Shown: positions 1-9,485, counted from the first letter of the stretch. The stretch: DNA of 64,000 nt from Agrobacterium rubi TR3 = NBRC 13261 (GCF_000739935.1 NZ_BBJU01000027.1:95735-159734), one strand, 5' to 3'. The notes: generated by a model not told the origin, from the sequence alone. Program-made: numbers and translations.

Positions 1-37
1 GTGTGAAGCAGGCACTCGCACAAAGGCGGGCATGTTC

Positions 38-1144
38 TCATAATCTATGAACAGGATTATGCGATTGCAAAGCAGATGCTTTCAGCAGCGGTAAAAGCTG
101 TGTTCCCTGGCGCTTGAGTTCCTGGAGATAGGGCGTGTCCGAAAGAATGAAATGCGTGATGCCGAGATCGCGGTATTTGCTCAGGGATTGCGCCAAATCC
201 TCTGCCGAGCCGACTAGCCATGTTGTGCCCGCGCCGCCGCCGCCGAATTTTCCGGGTGCAGTGTAGAGGTTGTCATCGAGCACGTCGCCTTTTGCCTGCA
301 GTTCAAGCAGCCGCCTTTGCCCCACAGCCACCTCACGCTTGTGGTCGTGCCAGTTATCGCCGCCATTCTTGGCCATAGCAGCCACCTTTGCCTCGGCATC
401 TCGCCAAGCCTCCTCCGTAGTGTCCCGCACCAGCGTGGTAATGCGAAGACCAAATTCCAGCGGTGGTAGATCGCGGTCGAGCGTCTTGCTCAAAGCTTTT
501 AGACGTTCGATGCGCTCCTCCACATCCTCCAGCGGTTCGCCCCAGAACAGCTGCACATCCGCTTCCGTTGCAGAAACCTGTTCCGCTGCTTGCGATGCCC
601 CACCGAAATACAGCTTTGGATGCGGCCGGTCCACCGTTGCCTTGATCCCCGGCTGCACGGTCGAGTTTTTCACCTTGAAATGCTTGCCCTCAAAGGTCAC
701 GGCGTCTTCAGTCCACAGCCGTCGCACGAGCCGCATGAATTCCTTGGTTCGAGCGTAGCGATGGGTGCTGTCACCTTCTTGATCTCCATAGGCTGCTAGA
801 TCGTCCTTGCCGGACACGATGTTGACGCGGATGCGCTGACTACTCAGGTGATCGAGCGTGGCAGTGGCCGAGGCAAAGTTGGCAGGCTTCCAGTAGCCGG
901 GACGTACGGCGATCAGCGGCTCGAACGTCTTCGTACGGGCGGTAATGGATGCCGCGACGGTGAAGGTATCCGGCCGGCCCCAGCCCGTGCCGATCAGTGC
1001 GCCGGTCCAGCCATTGTCCTCCAGCGCGGAGGCATTCGCGGTCAAGGCATCAAGACTGTTGTGCCCTTCGGCGGCGGTGTCGCCGCGATGGCCTGCCTTT
1101 ACGTCGTTCGGGATATACCAGAGAAATTCGCTCTTGCTGTTCAT
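38..1144 (-). CDS. ssuD: FMNH2-dependent alkanesulfonate monooxygenase-like (SsuD family)
   Basis: A 368-residue luciferase-like flavin monooxygenase. SsuD-type enzymes use reduced FMN and O2 to split the C-S bond of alkanesulfonates, giving sulfite and an aldehyde in the cytoplasm. The protein reads like SsuD along its whole length: an N-terminal WYIPND strand, the TGWGRPD segment near residue 55, RPGYWKP near 85, a GKHFKV segment mid-protein, LYFGGAS near 180, and a C-terminal stretch with GGGGAGTTWLVGS. Family length is about 380, so it appears complete. It is the last gene of a minus-strand run encoding an Ssu-like ABC transporter, 42 bp after the permease gene. No flavin reductase (SsuE) is visible in the window, so reduced flavin would have to come from elsewhere. 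Exact substrate (alkanesulfonate, methanesulfonate or another) cannot be read from sequence. Confidence 0.85.
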   Translation of the reverse strand: MNSKSEFLWYIPNDVKAGHRGDTAAEGHNSLDALTANASALEDNGWTGALIGTGWGRPDTFTVAASITARTKTFEPLIAVRPGYWKPANFASATATLDHLSSQRIRVNIVSGKDDLAAYGDQEGDSTHRYARTKEFMRLVRRLWTEDAVTFEGKHFKVKNSTVQPGIKATVDRPHPKLYFGGASQAAEQVSATEADVQLFWGEPLEDVEERIERLKALSKTLDRDLPPLEFGLRITTLVRDTTEEAWRDAEAKVAAMAKNGGDNWHDHKREVAVGQRRLLELQAKGDVLDDNLYTAPGKFGGGGAGTTWLVGSAEDLAQSLSKYRDLGITHFILSDTPYLQELKRQGTQLLPLLKASALQSHNPVHRL

Positions 1145-1186
1145 TCTGATGCCTGCATCAAAGTAATGGGAAGGATGGATTTGAGT

Positions 1187-1966
1187 TTACGTCGTGCGGC
1201 GTGGGCGCCAGCGAAGAAGATGGCTTTCCAGCATTGAGGCGAGGCGATTGAGGGCAAAGCCGACAAGGCCGAGGATGATGACACCGACCATGACCATCGC
1301 CATGTCGAAGCGTTCTCGTCCAGCAATCACCAAGCCGCCGATGCCCGGGCCTACAGCGAGGAAGTACTCAGCGCCGACAGTCGCCAGCCATGAATAGATG
1401 AGGCCAAGGTGAATGCCGGTGGCAATCGTTGGCATCGCAGAGGGCAGATAGATGCGCAGAAAGCGCTGGCGCGCGTTGAACTGCAGGGCGCGCCCGACCT
1501 CAAGCAGTTCCTTCGGTGCGTCCCGGATGCCGTCATATGTATTGAGAACCACAGGTATAAACGAGGCAAGTGCCACGAAGACGATCTTGGCCTGCTCGCC
1601 GAAGCCGAACCAGACGGAGATCAGCGGGATCCAGGCCAGCAGCGAGATTTGCTTGAAGCCATTGAAAATCGGCATCACGAGCATACCCGCCAGCGAAGAC
1701 AGTGCAAGCAGGGTCGCAAAGGCGATCCCAACGATAGCCCCTAGCAGAAAGCCGCCCAGATTGCGGGCGAGGCTCGAGAGCAGATCGAAAACCAGGTCAT
1801 TGCCGAGCAATTCACGTTTTGCGGTCGCGGCTACGCTTTCCAGCGGAGGCAGGAACCTTGGATCGATTAGCCCGGTTCGGCTGGAGACTTCCCAGAGAAC
1901 GAGCAGAAGCAATGGGAGGGTAAGACCACGGCGGATCCGAACTGCGGTAGAGGTTTGAGTCCTCAT
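1187..1966 (-). CDS. ABC transporter permease, sulfonate/taurine type (SsuC family)
   Basis: A 259-residue inner-membrane permease of the SsuC/TauC/NitT class. Hydrophobic segments start at about residue 15 (a LTLPLLLLVLW run), and the cytoplasmic EAA loop is visible as EVGRALQ...LPSAMPTIATGI, the site that contacts the ATPase. I chose the ATG at 1966 (MRTQTSTAVRI) because an upstream extension would run into the preceding permease gene, whose stop ends at 1969. The two genes are therefore almost contiguous and probably translationally coupled. It is one of two adjacent SsuC-type permeases, so the channel may be a heterodimer; most Ssu systems use one permease as a homodimer. Confidence 0.85.
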   Translation of the reverse strand: MRTQTSTAVRIRRGLTLPLLLLVLWEVSSRTGLIDPRFLPPLESVAATAKRELLGNDLVFDLLSSLARNLGGFLLGAIVGIAFATLLALSSLAGMLVMPIFNGFKQISLLAWIPLISVWFGFGEQAKIVFVALASFIPVVLNTYDGIRDAPKELLEVGRALQFNARQRFLRIYLPSAMPTIATGIHLGLIYSWLATVGAEYFLAVGPGIGGLVIAGRERFDMAMVMVGVIILGLVGFALNRLASMLESHLLRWRPRRTT

Positions 1967-1968
1967 GG

Positions 1969-2787
1969 TCACATCTCGTTCCGTTTCCATCGCTGGATCA
2001 GCTGTTCCGTGCGATTGAGCCCACTGTCCATGATGAAGCCGACAAGGCCGATGGCCAGCATGGCGATGATGACGGTATCCAGCCAGAACATCTGCCGGCC
2101 CCAAACCAGCAGATAGCCAAGCCCTTCGGACGAGGCGAGCAGTTCAACGCCCACCAGGGACGTCCATGCATGCGTCAGCCCATAGCGGATACCCGTAAAA
2201 ACAAAGGGGATGGAGGCGGGGAGGATGACTAGCCGCAATGTCTGCCAGCGGCTGAAGCGCAAAGCCCGCGCCACCTCGTGGTAGCGAGGAGAGACATTGC
2301 GGATGCCAGCAAAGCTGTTGAGCGCCATAGGCACCAGAGCACCCTTGGTGATGATAATGATTTTCAAGGTTTCGCCGATGCCGACCAACAGCATCAGCAG
2401 CGGTATCCAGCCGAGTGTTGGAATCTGGGCCAAGGCGAGGAAAAGCGGTTTGACATAGTCTTCCACGGTCTCTGATAGACCCATTGCGACGCCAAGCGCG
2501 AGTCCGAGCGTAGCGCCCAGCATAAAGCCGATCAGAACGCGGCGTAGACTGACCGTGGTGTGATACAGAAGTTCGCCGCTGGCAACCATTTCTCGTAGCG
2601 TCTGCCAGACGTAGAGAGGATGCGGCAGGATCTGTTCCGCCAGCCAACCTTTCTCGGAAGCTATCCACCACAGCAGCAGAAGCGCAATCGGTAGCAAAAG
2701 CGACAAAGCACCGACAGCGGCGCGGTTGCGCCACTGCCCACTGACAATGATGACCGTATCCGTTTTAGATTCCGTCAGAGCGGCCAT
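1969..2787 (-). CDS. ABC transporter permease, sulfonate/taurine type (second subunit)
   Basis: A 272-residue SsuC/NitT-type permease with a hydrophobic segment near residues 20-40 (VGALSLLLPIALLLLWWIA) and an EAA loop EVARALRFSRWQTLRLVILP followed by SIPFVFTGIRYGL. The start ATG at 2787 (MAALTESK) is preceded on the minus strand by AAGGAAATTGAAGTCC, a usable ribosome binding site; longer readings have none. It sits between the substrate-binding protein gene (37 bp upstream) and the second permease. Substrate is inferred only from the neighbouring SsuA-, SsuB- and SsuD-like genes. Confidence 0.85.
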   Translation of the reverse strand: MAALTESKTDTVIIVSGQWRNRAAVGALSLLLPIALLLLWWIASEKGWLAEQILPHPLYVWQTLREMVASGELLYHTTVSLRRVLIGFMLGATLGLALGVAMGLSETVEDYVKPLFLALAQIPTLGWIPLLMLLVGIGETLKIIIITKGALVPMALNSFAGIRNVSPRYHEVARALRFSRWQTLRLVILPASIPFVFTGIRYGLTHAWTSLVGVELLASSEGLGYLLVWGRQMFWLDTVIIAMLAIGLVGFIMDSGLNRTEQLIQRWKRNEM

Positions 2788-2824
2788 GGACTTCAATTTC
2801 CTTGATGTTCGTCGCAATAACGTA

Positions 2825-3901
2825 TTACGAGGCAGTCGGCTTGCCGTTGGAACCATACGGCTGCCAGAAACTCTTTAGTTTCAGCCGCTCCAGGGCACTG
2901 TCTAGGTACTTCGGCTCGAACCAGCCGTTCAGGTCTACATCACGACGAATAAGGCCGAATTCCTTGCTTTTCACCGCCTGCTCCTTGTACTGCGACACGA
3001 GCAGGTCATCGATCAGCGGCGAGTTGCGATAGGCGAGGGTGTCCTCGCTGAAATATTCTTCCAGGATCGGGATTGGCGTGCCAGACTTGCCCCAGAGTTC
3101 GAACTGCGCGGCGCGGTTTGCTTCATCCGAAGACCATTGTGCGGCCTTGACGAAGGCGTCCACCACGCGCTGGGTTACTTCTGGATGCGCATCAATGAAA
3201 GCTTCCCGAGCAATGATGCCGGCATTGCGCCCGAAACGGGGATCGTCGCCCTTTGTGGTGTAGATCACATCGGCTGATCCCTTGGCGGCAAGATTGATCA
3301 GCTGTGTATCGCCGAAGGCGGCATCGATATCCTTGCTTGTGAGTGCTGCGACCGTTGCTGCGCTGTCCAGGTTCACCACTTGCACATCGCGTTCCTTCAG
3401 GCCATGCGCTTCCAAGATCTTGATTGTCGCCAAGTGACCATTGGTGCCGCGCTGCAAGGCAATCTTGCGGCCCTTCAGATCCTCGATCTTTTTAATACCA
3501 GACTCCTTTGCGACGGCCAGATAGAGCGGCTTACGAGCGCCACTTGCGAGCAAGAATTTCGTCTTCAACCCTGTGGCACGACCGATGAGCGCGGGCAGAT
3601 CACCCTGATAGGCGAAATCCAGCTGGTCATTGGCAAAGCCCTCGTTGACTGCAGGTCCGGCGCCCTTGAAGAAGGTCCATTCGATTTTAATATTTCCGTC
3701 ATTGGCGAATTCCTTTTTCAAGAATTCACCGGCGCGCGCGGTAGCGGCAGAGGTACCTTCTGCAAAGGGGCGGTTGTCGACGCCGATAGCTGCATACCCA
3801 ACGTGGATGACAAGCGGCTCCGCGGCGAATGTCGGCTGCATCGACAAGGTGATGCCGAATACGGCCCCTGCCGCCGCAAGCAAAACGGACGAGAGTTTCA
3901 T
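2825..3901 (-). CDS. Aliphatic sulfonate-type ABC substrate-binding protein (SsuA family)
   Basis: A 358-residue periplasmic binding protein. Starting at 3901 (MKLSSVLLAAAGAVFG) it has a classic signal peptide: Lys-containing n-region, hydrophobic core and a cleavage site near TFA-AEP at about residue 27. A GGAG ribosome binding site lies 7 nt upstream. The mature part begins IHVGYAAIG and continues with SsuA-like features such as IEWTFFKGAGPAVNEGFANDQLDFAYQG and ALQRGTNGHLATIK. It delivers the ligand to the two permeases that follow. Ligand identity is unknown; the adjacent monooxygenases point to organosulfonates or sulfones. Confidence 0.85.
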   Translation of the reverse strand: MKLSSVLLAAAGAVFGITLSMQPTFAAEPLVIHVGYAAIGVDNRPFAEGTSAATARAGEFLKKEFANDGNIKIEWTFFKGAGPAVNEGFANDQLDFAYQGDLPALIGRATGLKTKFLLASGARKPLYLAVAKESGIKKIEDLKGRKIALQRGTNGHLATIKILEAHGLKERDVQVVNLDSAATVAALTSKDIDAAFGDTQLINLAAKGSADVIYTTKGDDPRFGRNAGIIAREAFIDAHPEVTQRVVDAFVKAAQWSSDEANRAAQFELWGKSGTPIPILEEYFSEDTLAYRNSPLIDDLLVSQYKEQAVKSKEFGLIRRDVDLNGWFEPKYLDSALERLKLKSFWQPYGSNGKPTAS

Positions 3902-3927
3902 GGCAATGCTCCAATGGTTCATAAAAA

Positions 3928-4767
3928 TTAGCCGACGCTAGCGATGGCTAGGTTGGGTTTGGCATGGGCGGAGCGCTGTTCGCTGGCTACCGGTATGAGT
4001 TCGCGAAGAGGAGTTATTCCGTTCAGGCTTTGCAGGACATGGGCGCGGACTTCCGAAAAGGCAGCGGAGGTCCGGTCACGTGGGCGTGGTAAGTTCACCG
4101 GTACGATTTCGCGAATGCGACCCGGGCGTGGGGACATGACGACCACGCGGTCGCCGAGAAAGACCGCCTCATCCACATCGTGCGTCACCAGGATCATGGT
4201 GATTTTTTCCTGTGACCAGATTGATTGCAACTCAGTCTGAAGATGCGCCTTCGTGATTGCGTCAAGAGCACCGAAAGGTTCATCCAGGAAGAGAACGTCT
4301 GGCCGGTTGACGAGCCCGCGGGCAATGCCGGCACGCTGCGCCATGCCGCCGGAAAGCTGATGCGGATAGGCCTTCGCAAAGCCCGTCAGGCCTACGAGTT
4401 CCAGATGATCGTCTACCAGACGCTTCTTCTCGGCCTTGCTGACGTCAGCATTTTCCAGCCCGAGAGCAATGTTGCGTTCAACTGTCAGCCACGGAAAAAG
4501 TCGAGGCTCCTGAAAAACAATACCACGGTCGAGACTTGGTCCTTTGACGACATCTCCCCGGTGACGGATTTCACCCTGGTGACCGGTATCTAGCCCGGCA
4601 CCCAACCGCAAAAGGGTAGACTTGCCGCAGCCGCTGGCACCGACGATTGTGACGAACTCTCCCTCAGCCACCGAAAGGCTGACCTCCTGCAACGCAGTGA
4701 TCGTTTTCGAATCAACGGAAAATTGCCGTGTTGCGTTCTCGATAGTGAGATGCGCTGTATTGCTCAT
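3928..4767 (-). CDS. ABC transporter ATP-binding protein (SsuB/TauB family)
   Basis: A 279-residue ATPase with Walker A GASGCGKS near residue 43, a Q-loop at FQEPRLFPW, signature LSGGMAQR, Walker B VLFLDEPFGALD and the switch histidine in LVTHDVDEA. It energises the two SsuC-type permeases. It is the first gene of the transporter run (ATPase, binding protein, two permeases, SsuD-like enzyme). Upstream, 4768-5026 is noncoding and contains an AT-rich stretch near 4880-4920 that is a plausible promoter region, but no CysB or Cbl site was confidently recognised. Confidence 0.88.
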   Translation of the reverse strand: MSNTAHLTIENATRQFSVDSKTITALQEVSLSVAEGEFVTIVGASGCGKSTLLRLGAGLDTGHQGEIRHRGDVVKGPSLDRGIVFQEPRLFPWLTVERNIALGLENADVSKAEKKRLVDDHLELVGLTGFAKAYPHQLSGGMAQRAGIARGLVNRPDVLFLDEPFGALDAITKAHLQTELQSIWSQEKITMILVTHDVDEAVFLGDRVVVMSPRPGRIREIVPVNLPRPRDRTSAAFSEVRAHVLQSLNGITPLRELIPVASEQRSAHAKPNLAIASVG

Positions 4768-5026
4768 CGACCTAACCCTTTCGAATGGAAATGGAGGGCC
4801 AGCACACGCCGACCTTGCCGCAACGATCCTGCTGCCGTGGTCGGCATGAACGCTCAGGATGCGAATGCTGAAAGACTAACAGTGAGAAAATAAATCTATA
4901 GAAATTATATTCTATTTTCATTCTTGCATGTGAACAATGTCTCCCGCATGACGGCGCTAGTCGTTCGCCGTCCTAGGGCCTCTCCTGTGCGTGACCCTCT
5001 TCTCAAGGATGGACACCACCATATCG

Positions 5027-6346
5027 TCAGAGAAAGAACTGGTTTGCGGGGCGGGGAAGGCCAAGATGCTCACGCAAAGTCGTTCCATCATAATCCTTTC
5101 GGAACAGACCGCGTCGTTGCAATTCCGGAACCAGCTTTTCCGTGACCTCATCCAGCCCCTGCGGGAGAAATGGGAAGACGCAGGTAAAGCCATCCGAAGC
5201 CTCTTCGTTTAACCAGATTTCCATCTCATCCGCGATCGTCCTGGGCGTGCCGACAAAGGCAAGACCGGCATAGCCGCCATAGCGCTGCGCAAGTTGGCGC
5301 ACTGTGAGCCTTTCCTGCTCGGCCACTCGCAGCACCTGCGCCCGTCCGCTCTTGCTGGCATTCGTTTCCGGAATGTCCGGTAGAGGTGCATCTGGATCAA
5401 AGCCAGAGGCATCGTGACCCAGCGCGATGGAAAGCGAAGCCATGGAGCTATCGTAGTGCACGAGGCTATCAAGCTTGGCGCGCTTGGCCTGGGCATCCTC
5501 TACCGTGTCCCCGACCACGATCATCGCTGCGGGCAGGATCTTCAGATGTGCGGGATCTCGACCCAATCCTGCCATGCGGCTCTTGATATCGGCATAGAGC
5601 GTTTTGGCCGTGGCCAAATCGCGCGGGGCGGCAAAGACGACTTCGGCGGTTTCAGCGGCCAGTTGCTTGCCGGGTTCTGATTGCCCCGCCTGCACGATCA
5701 CTGGCCATCCCTGGACGGGACGGGCGATGTTCAGCGGCCCGCGCACACTGAACTCCTCGCCCTTGTGGTCCAGCACATGCATCTTTTCCGGATCGAAGAA
5801 GATTCCGGTTTCCTGATCGCGAATGAACGCATCATCTGCGAAGCTGTCCCACAGCCCTGTCACCACATCAAAAAATTCGCGCGCCCGCTTGTATCGTTCA
5901 CCATGCTCGAGGTGCCCGTCGAGCCCGAAGTTGCGGGCGGCATCAGGGTTTGACGTCGTGACGATGTTCCAGGCAGCCCGGCCGCCGCTGATATGATCCA
6001 GGGAGGCAAAGCGGCGCGCGACATGATACGGCTCGTCAAACGTGGTTGAGGCGGTTGCGGCAAGACCGATCTTGTCAGTTACGACGGCAAGAGCCGACAG
6101 AAGTGTGAACGGCTCGAAAGACGTTACCGTGTGACTGCGTCTCAGCGCTTCGACCGGCATGTTGAGGACGGCCAAGTGATCTGCCATGAAGAAGGCGTCG
6201 AACTTTGCCTGTTCCAGTTTCTGAGCAAATGACCTCACATGGCTAAAATTAAAGTTGGCATCCGCATAAGCACCTGGATAGCGCCACGCGCCAGTATGAA
6301 GGCTGACGGGGCGCATGAAGGCGGTGAGGTGAAGGAAATTGGGCAT
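5027..6346 (-). CDS. NtaA/SnaA/DszA-family flavin-dependent monooxygenase
   Basis: A 439-residue bacterial luciferase-like monooxygenase. This family acts on sulfones, nitrilotriacetate, EDTA and related compounds using FMNH2 from a partner reductase. Hallmarks: HLTAFMRPVSLHTGAWRYPG at the N-terminus, FDAFFMADHLAVL, then HISGGRAAWNIVTTSNPDAARNFG, GPLNIARPVQGWPVIVQAGQS and a C-terminal FVGTPRTIADEMEIW, all typical of the DszA/NtaA group and at expected spacing. The ATG at 6346 begins the conserved region directly. It is separated by 259 bp from the transporter run and by 206 bp from the next monooxygenase, so it may be its own unit. DszA-type desulfurisation of a sulfone is the most likely role given context; the substrate is not determinable. 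Confidence 0.8.
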   Translation of the reverse strand: MPNFLHLTAFMRPVSLHTGAWRYPGAYADANFNFSHVRSFAQKLEQAKFDAFFMADHLAVLNMPVEALRRSHTVTSFEPFTLLSALAVVTDKIGLAATASTTFDEPYHVARRFASLDHISGGRAAWNIVTTSNPDAARNFGLDGHLEHGERYKRAREFFDVVTGLWDSFADDAFIRDQETGIFFDPEKMHVLDHKGEEFSVRGPLNIARPVQGWPVIVQAGQSEPGKQLAAETAEVVFAAPRDLATAKTLYADIKSRMAGLGRDPAHLKILPAAMIVVGDTVEDAQAKRAKLDSLVHYDSSMASLSIALGHDASGFDPDAPLPDIPETNASKSGRAQVLRVAEQERLTVRQLAQRYGGYAGLAFVGTPRTIADEMEIWLNEEASDGFTCVFPFLPQGLDEVTEKLVPELQRRGLFRKDYDGTTLREHLGLPRPANQFFL

Positions 6347-6552
6347 GGGGATCTCTCGCTGGAGGAAAATGACCCCCGATAGAGCGCAACGAGGGCGTGA
6401 CCTTTCATATCGAAACGGTAGGGCTACCTTGCAACTGGTAAGCCTTGAATCGCAATCTGATATGACTGGCGGGTCATAACATCAGCCATGCATCTTGGCA
6501 TGCAGTCTCGCTCTCTAAACCTTGGCACTCGGCAGCATCGGTCGTGTGACCT

Positions 6553-7860
6553 TCATTCAGGGTAGGGCAAACCAGAGCGATCTCTTACTGTACCGGGACT
6601 GTAATCACGGGGATACACGCCGCGATCCTGCAAAATCGGCACCACCTGCTCCACAAATTCGATGATGTCATCTGGCGCACGTGGGGGCTGGAGGGTGTAG
6701 CCGTCCACGGTTCCGTCCTGCCACAGATCGATGATGCCATCTGCCACCTCTTCGGCGGTGCCCAGCAGCAGGCGGTGATGTCCCTCGGAGCGTCGTACGA
6801 CTTGGCGGGCCGTCAGCCGCTCATGGGTCAGAAGATCGGAGAGGCCGAGCCCCATCCCGACCGCCCATTGACGGTTCTGGTCCGGTATGAATTCTTCGGC
6901 ATTTAATACGGCATCCGGGTCGAAGCGGTCAGGATCAAGGCCGTTTTCTTTGATGAAGAGGGCGATTAGTCCGTCTTCAGAACCCATGCCGCTGAAGAGT
7001 TCGTGTTTTCTTAAGGCCTCTTCGCGGGTCTTGCCCAGGATTACGACAAGGCCCGGAACGATGCGGATGCCGGATGGATCGCGGCCGAAGGCGACGGCGC
7101 GGTCCCGCACTTTCTTGCCAAAGACCTGCCCGGGGGGCCGGGCGAGAATGTTGCAATAGATGATCTCGCCGTGACGTGCTGCCAGATCGATGCCGCCTTC
7201 CGAAGCGCCTGCCTGGGCGATTACAGGGTGGCCCTGCGGCCCGCGTGGCACGTTGAGGGGGCCTTTGACGGAGAAGAAGGCTCCTTCATGCTCGATGGCT
7301 TGCGCGCTCGTCGCGTCCCAGAAACAGTCCTTGGGCACGGCTTGATCACGGCGCTCATCCCAACTGGACCACAGTTTTTTGGCCACATTCAGAAACTCTG
7401 TGGCCTTCGCGTAACGCTCGCTACGCGGTGGCAGCGGTGCGTTGCCAAAATTGGCTGCGACATTTGGATTGAAGGAAGACACGACATTGATGATCAGGCG
7501 ACCACCCGAAACGATATCGATGGATTGCGTCCGTCTCGCCAGATTGTAAGGGGAGTTATAGGTGGACGAAATCGTCGCCACGAAGCCGATGTCGGGCACT
7601 TGGGCCGCAAGGGATGTGGATAGGATCAGCGGGTCGATGGTGTGAAACGGCCGGCTGAGCGGATCGGTCAGAAGTGCTGGATGATCCGACAGAAACACGG
7701 CATCGAACCGGCCCTTATGGGCGATTTCCGTCAGTCGGCGATAATAGTCGATATCATTGATGTCGTGCCGGGTGCCGGTGCGGTATTTCCAGGCATTTGG
7801 GAGATAGCCTGTCGTGTTGATACCAACGTTCAGGTTCAGCCGGCGTTGTGATTTGCTCAT
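6553..7860 (-). CDS. Second NtaA/SnaA/DszA-family flavin-dependent monooxygenase
   Basis: A 435-residue paralogue of the neighbouring monooxygenase, with the same landmarks: LNVGINTTGYLPNAWKYR, FDAVFLSDHPALL, DIVSGGRLIINVVSSFNPN, GPLNVPRGPQGHPVIAQAGAS and a C-terminal LLLGTAEEVADGIIDLW. It overlaps the following acyl-CoA-dehydrogenase-like gene by 4 bp (ATGA), so those two are co-translated. A DszA-like enzyme paired with a DszC-like enzyme resembles two-step sulfur oxidation and cleavage of a thioether or sulfone. Two divergent DszA-type copies here suggest either two substrates or two successive cleavage steps. Confidence 0.8.
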   Translation of the reverse strand: MSKSQRRLNLNVGINTTGYLPNAWKYRTGTRHDINDIDYYRRLTEIAHKGRFDAVFLSDHPALLTDPLSRPFHTIDPLILSTSLAAQVPDIGFVATISSTYNSPYNLARRTQSIDIVSGGRLIINVVSSFNPNVAANFGNAPLPPRSERYAKATEFLNVAKKLWSSWDERRDQAVPKDCFWDATSAQAIEHEGAFFSVKGPLNVPRGPQGHPVIAQAGASEGGIDLAARHGEIIYCNILARPPGQVFGKKVRDRAVAFGRDPSGIRIVPGLVVILGKTREEALRKHELFSGMGSEDGLIALFIKENGLDPDRFDPDAVLNAEEFIPDQNRQWAVGMGLGLSDLLTHERLTARQVVRRSEGHHRLLLGTAEEVADGIIDLWQDGTVDGYTLQPPRAPDDIIEFVEQVVPILQDRGVYPRDYSPGTVRDRSGLPYPE

Positions 7861-9113
7861 GCTTCTGTTTTTTCTTTGTCTGTTTGCACCGCTACTCCCA
7901 CGCCACCATTGGCTGGCGGCGAGGCACCGTTGACGGCGAAATCGCCGACGATACGGTCGTGGTAGATGCGTGGGTTATGGGAGGTGATGGTGCGTGCGTT
8001 GCGCCAGTGACGGTCCAGCCCATGGCTGCGTTTGGCGGCAGAGGCTCCAAGGGCGTCGAAAAGAGTGGTGGAGGCTTCGAGTATCAGATTACTGACAACT
8101 GTTACCGATTGGCTGACTTCGATTTCCGCGTTGCGGTTGGTAGAAGCAATCTGCTCTTCGTCGCCAGAAAGATTGGCGTCATAGGCGGCTTGAAGCGCCT
8201 CCGCTGCCTTCAGCACGATTGCACCTGCGGTATAGGCTGCACGCCGCACTTGGCCGACGACCTGGAGGATTTGCGGGTCATCCGAAAAGAGACCGGCATT
8301 GCTACGCTGATAGACCCGCTTCCGATCCGCCACCTGACGTGCCAGATCTGAGGCCGCCGCGCGGCCTATACCGGCAAGCGATGCCAGATGAACCAGTTGG
8401 AAAAATACGCCGGAATAGCTGAAACGTAGCGCGCTGGGTTTGATCAACTCGTCCGCGATCCCCACATCGGTAAAGCGCGCCGTGCCACTTGCCGTCAACG
8501 CCTGCCCGAAGCCATCCCAATCGTTGACAATGTCAACGCCGGGTGCACGGGTTGGAACGAGTGCGCCGATGGGTTCGCCATCTCCATCCACCGCGCCAAG
8601 CGTTATCCAGTCGGCATAAAGGGAGCCGGTGGTGTAGTATTTTTCGCCATTCAGACGCCAGCTGCTTCCGTCACGGATCAACTGTGTCGAGTAGGTCCCA
8701 AGCCGCGTATCAACCAGTTCCGAAAAGCCGCTGCCGATGGTCTCTCCCTCTCCGAGCCGGCCAAGCCAACTGTCAAGCCATGCGCTTGAGGGGGCGTTGA
8801 GCAGGTCTTTAGTAAAGCCGAAATGGCTGCGATAGGCATTGGTAAGATTGGGATCGGCTTCAGCCAATTCGATGATGAGGCCGAACAGTTCGCGCAGGGT
8901 GAGAGCGAGACCACCATGCTGTTCCGGCAGGCGCAACTTGGAAAAGCTAGTTGCCTTTAATGCTTCATACGCGTCGAAGCGAAGTTGCCTGTCGAGATCG
9001 CGCGCTACCGTATGCGTTGCAATCTGGGTGAAAATCGGGCGAAACCGGTTTGCAATTGTTTCATAGCGTTTGCTGGGTGGGGGGCCCATGCGTGCAGGGT
9101 GTCGATCATTCAT
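7857..9113 (-). CDS. Acyl-CoA dehydrogenase-like flavin monooxygenase (DszC/SfnB family)
   Basis: A 418-residue protein of the acyl-CoA dehydrogenase fold, in the DszC/SfnB branch associated with organosulfur oxidation rather than fatty acid oxidation. Visible features: an N-terminal helical domain with KLRLPEQHGGLALTLREL, a central GSGFSELVDTRLG region followed by WRLNGEKYYTTGSLYADW (flavin-binding middle domain), and a C-terminal RTITSHNPRIYHDRIVGDFAVNG segment. I chose ATG 9113 (MNDRHPARMG) because AGGATTTA lies just upstream on the minus strand; a longer reading lacks a ribosome site. First gene of the block; transcription would run into the DszA-like partner. DszC converts thioethers to sulfoxides and sulfones in known systems; here that is inference. 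Confidence 0.75.
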   Translation of the reverse strand: MNDRHPARMGPPPSKRYETIANRFRPIFTQIATHTVARDLDRQLRFDAYEALKATSFSKLRLPEQHGGLALTLRELFGLIIELAEADPNLTNAYRSHFGFTKDLLNAPSSAWLDSWLGRLGEGETIGSGFSELVDTRLGTYSTQLIRDGSSWRLNGEKYYTTGSLYADWITLGAVDGDGEPIGALVPTRAPGVDIVNDWDGFGQALTASGTARFTDVGIADELIKPSALRFSYSGVFFQLVHLASLAGIGRAAASDLARQVADRKRVYQRSNAGLFSDDPQILQVVGQVRRAAYTAGAIVLKAAEALQAAYDANLSGDEEQIASTNRNAEIEVSQSVTVVSNLILEASTTLFDALGASAAKRSHGLDRHWRNARTITSHNPRIYHDRIVGDFAVNGASPPANGGVGVAVQTDKEKTEA

Positions 9114-9451
9114 TAAATCCTGTGCGTGGGAGCAACCGGGCAATGTCCATGATGGTAGCAGCCGGGATTCCGGCTGCGAGTTAAAAATCCTTGGTCCGCC
9201 AGAAAGAAAAACTTGCGGAGCTTGCAAGGAGATGTCGTGGCTCAGGCGGCTGCTTGTGCACTTTGCTCGAAATCATGGAGGTGAAGCGCGATCTCTTTAG
9301 GCCCCGATATACTCCCACGAGTTCAGTCCAGTCGTCCCACGTATCAATTGATATCGGATCCGGCGAACACGCCGGGATCGTCGGTGATCCGCCGTCGCTA
9401 CGCGCTATTTACGACGGCTGCAATAAACCTAGAATTTTTTCTGCCCAAGCT

Positions 9452-9480
9452 CTTGAACCCGAAATTGTGAAAAACCAAAT
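9452..9480 (+). promoter_or_regulatory. RpoH (sigma32)-type promoter for hsp20
   Basis: CTTGAA at 9452-9457 and CCAAAT at 9475-9480 with a 17-bp spacer match the rhizobial RpoH pattern (CTTGAA, 17 bp, CCANNT). Transcription would begin near 9486, giving a leader of about 90 nt that contains the ROSE element. Confidence 0.65.
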
Positions 9481-9485
9481 CGATT

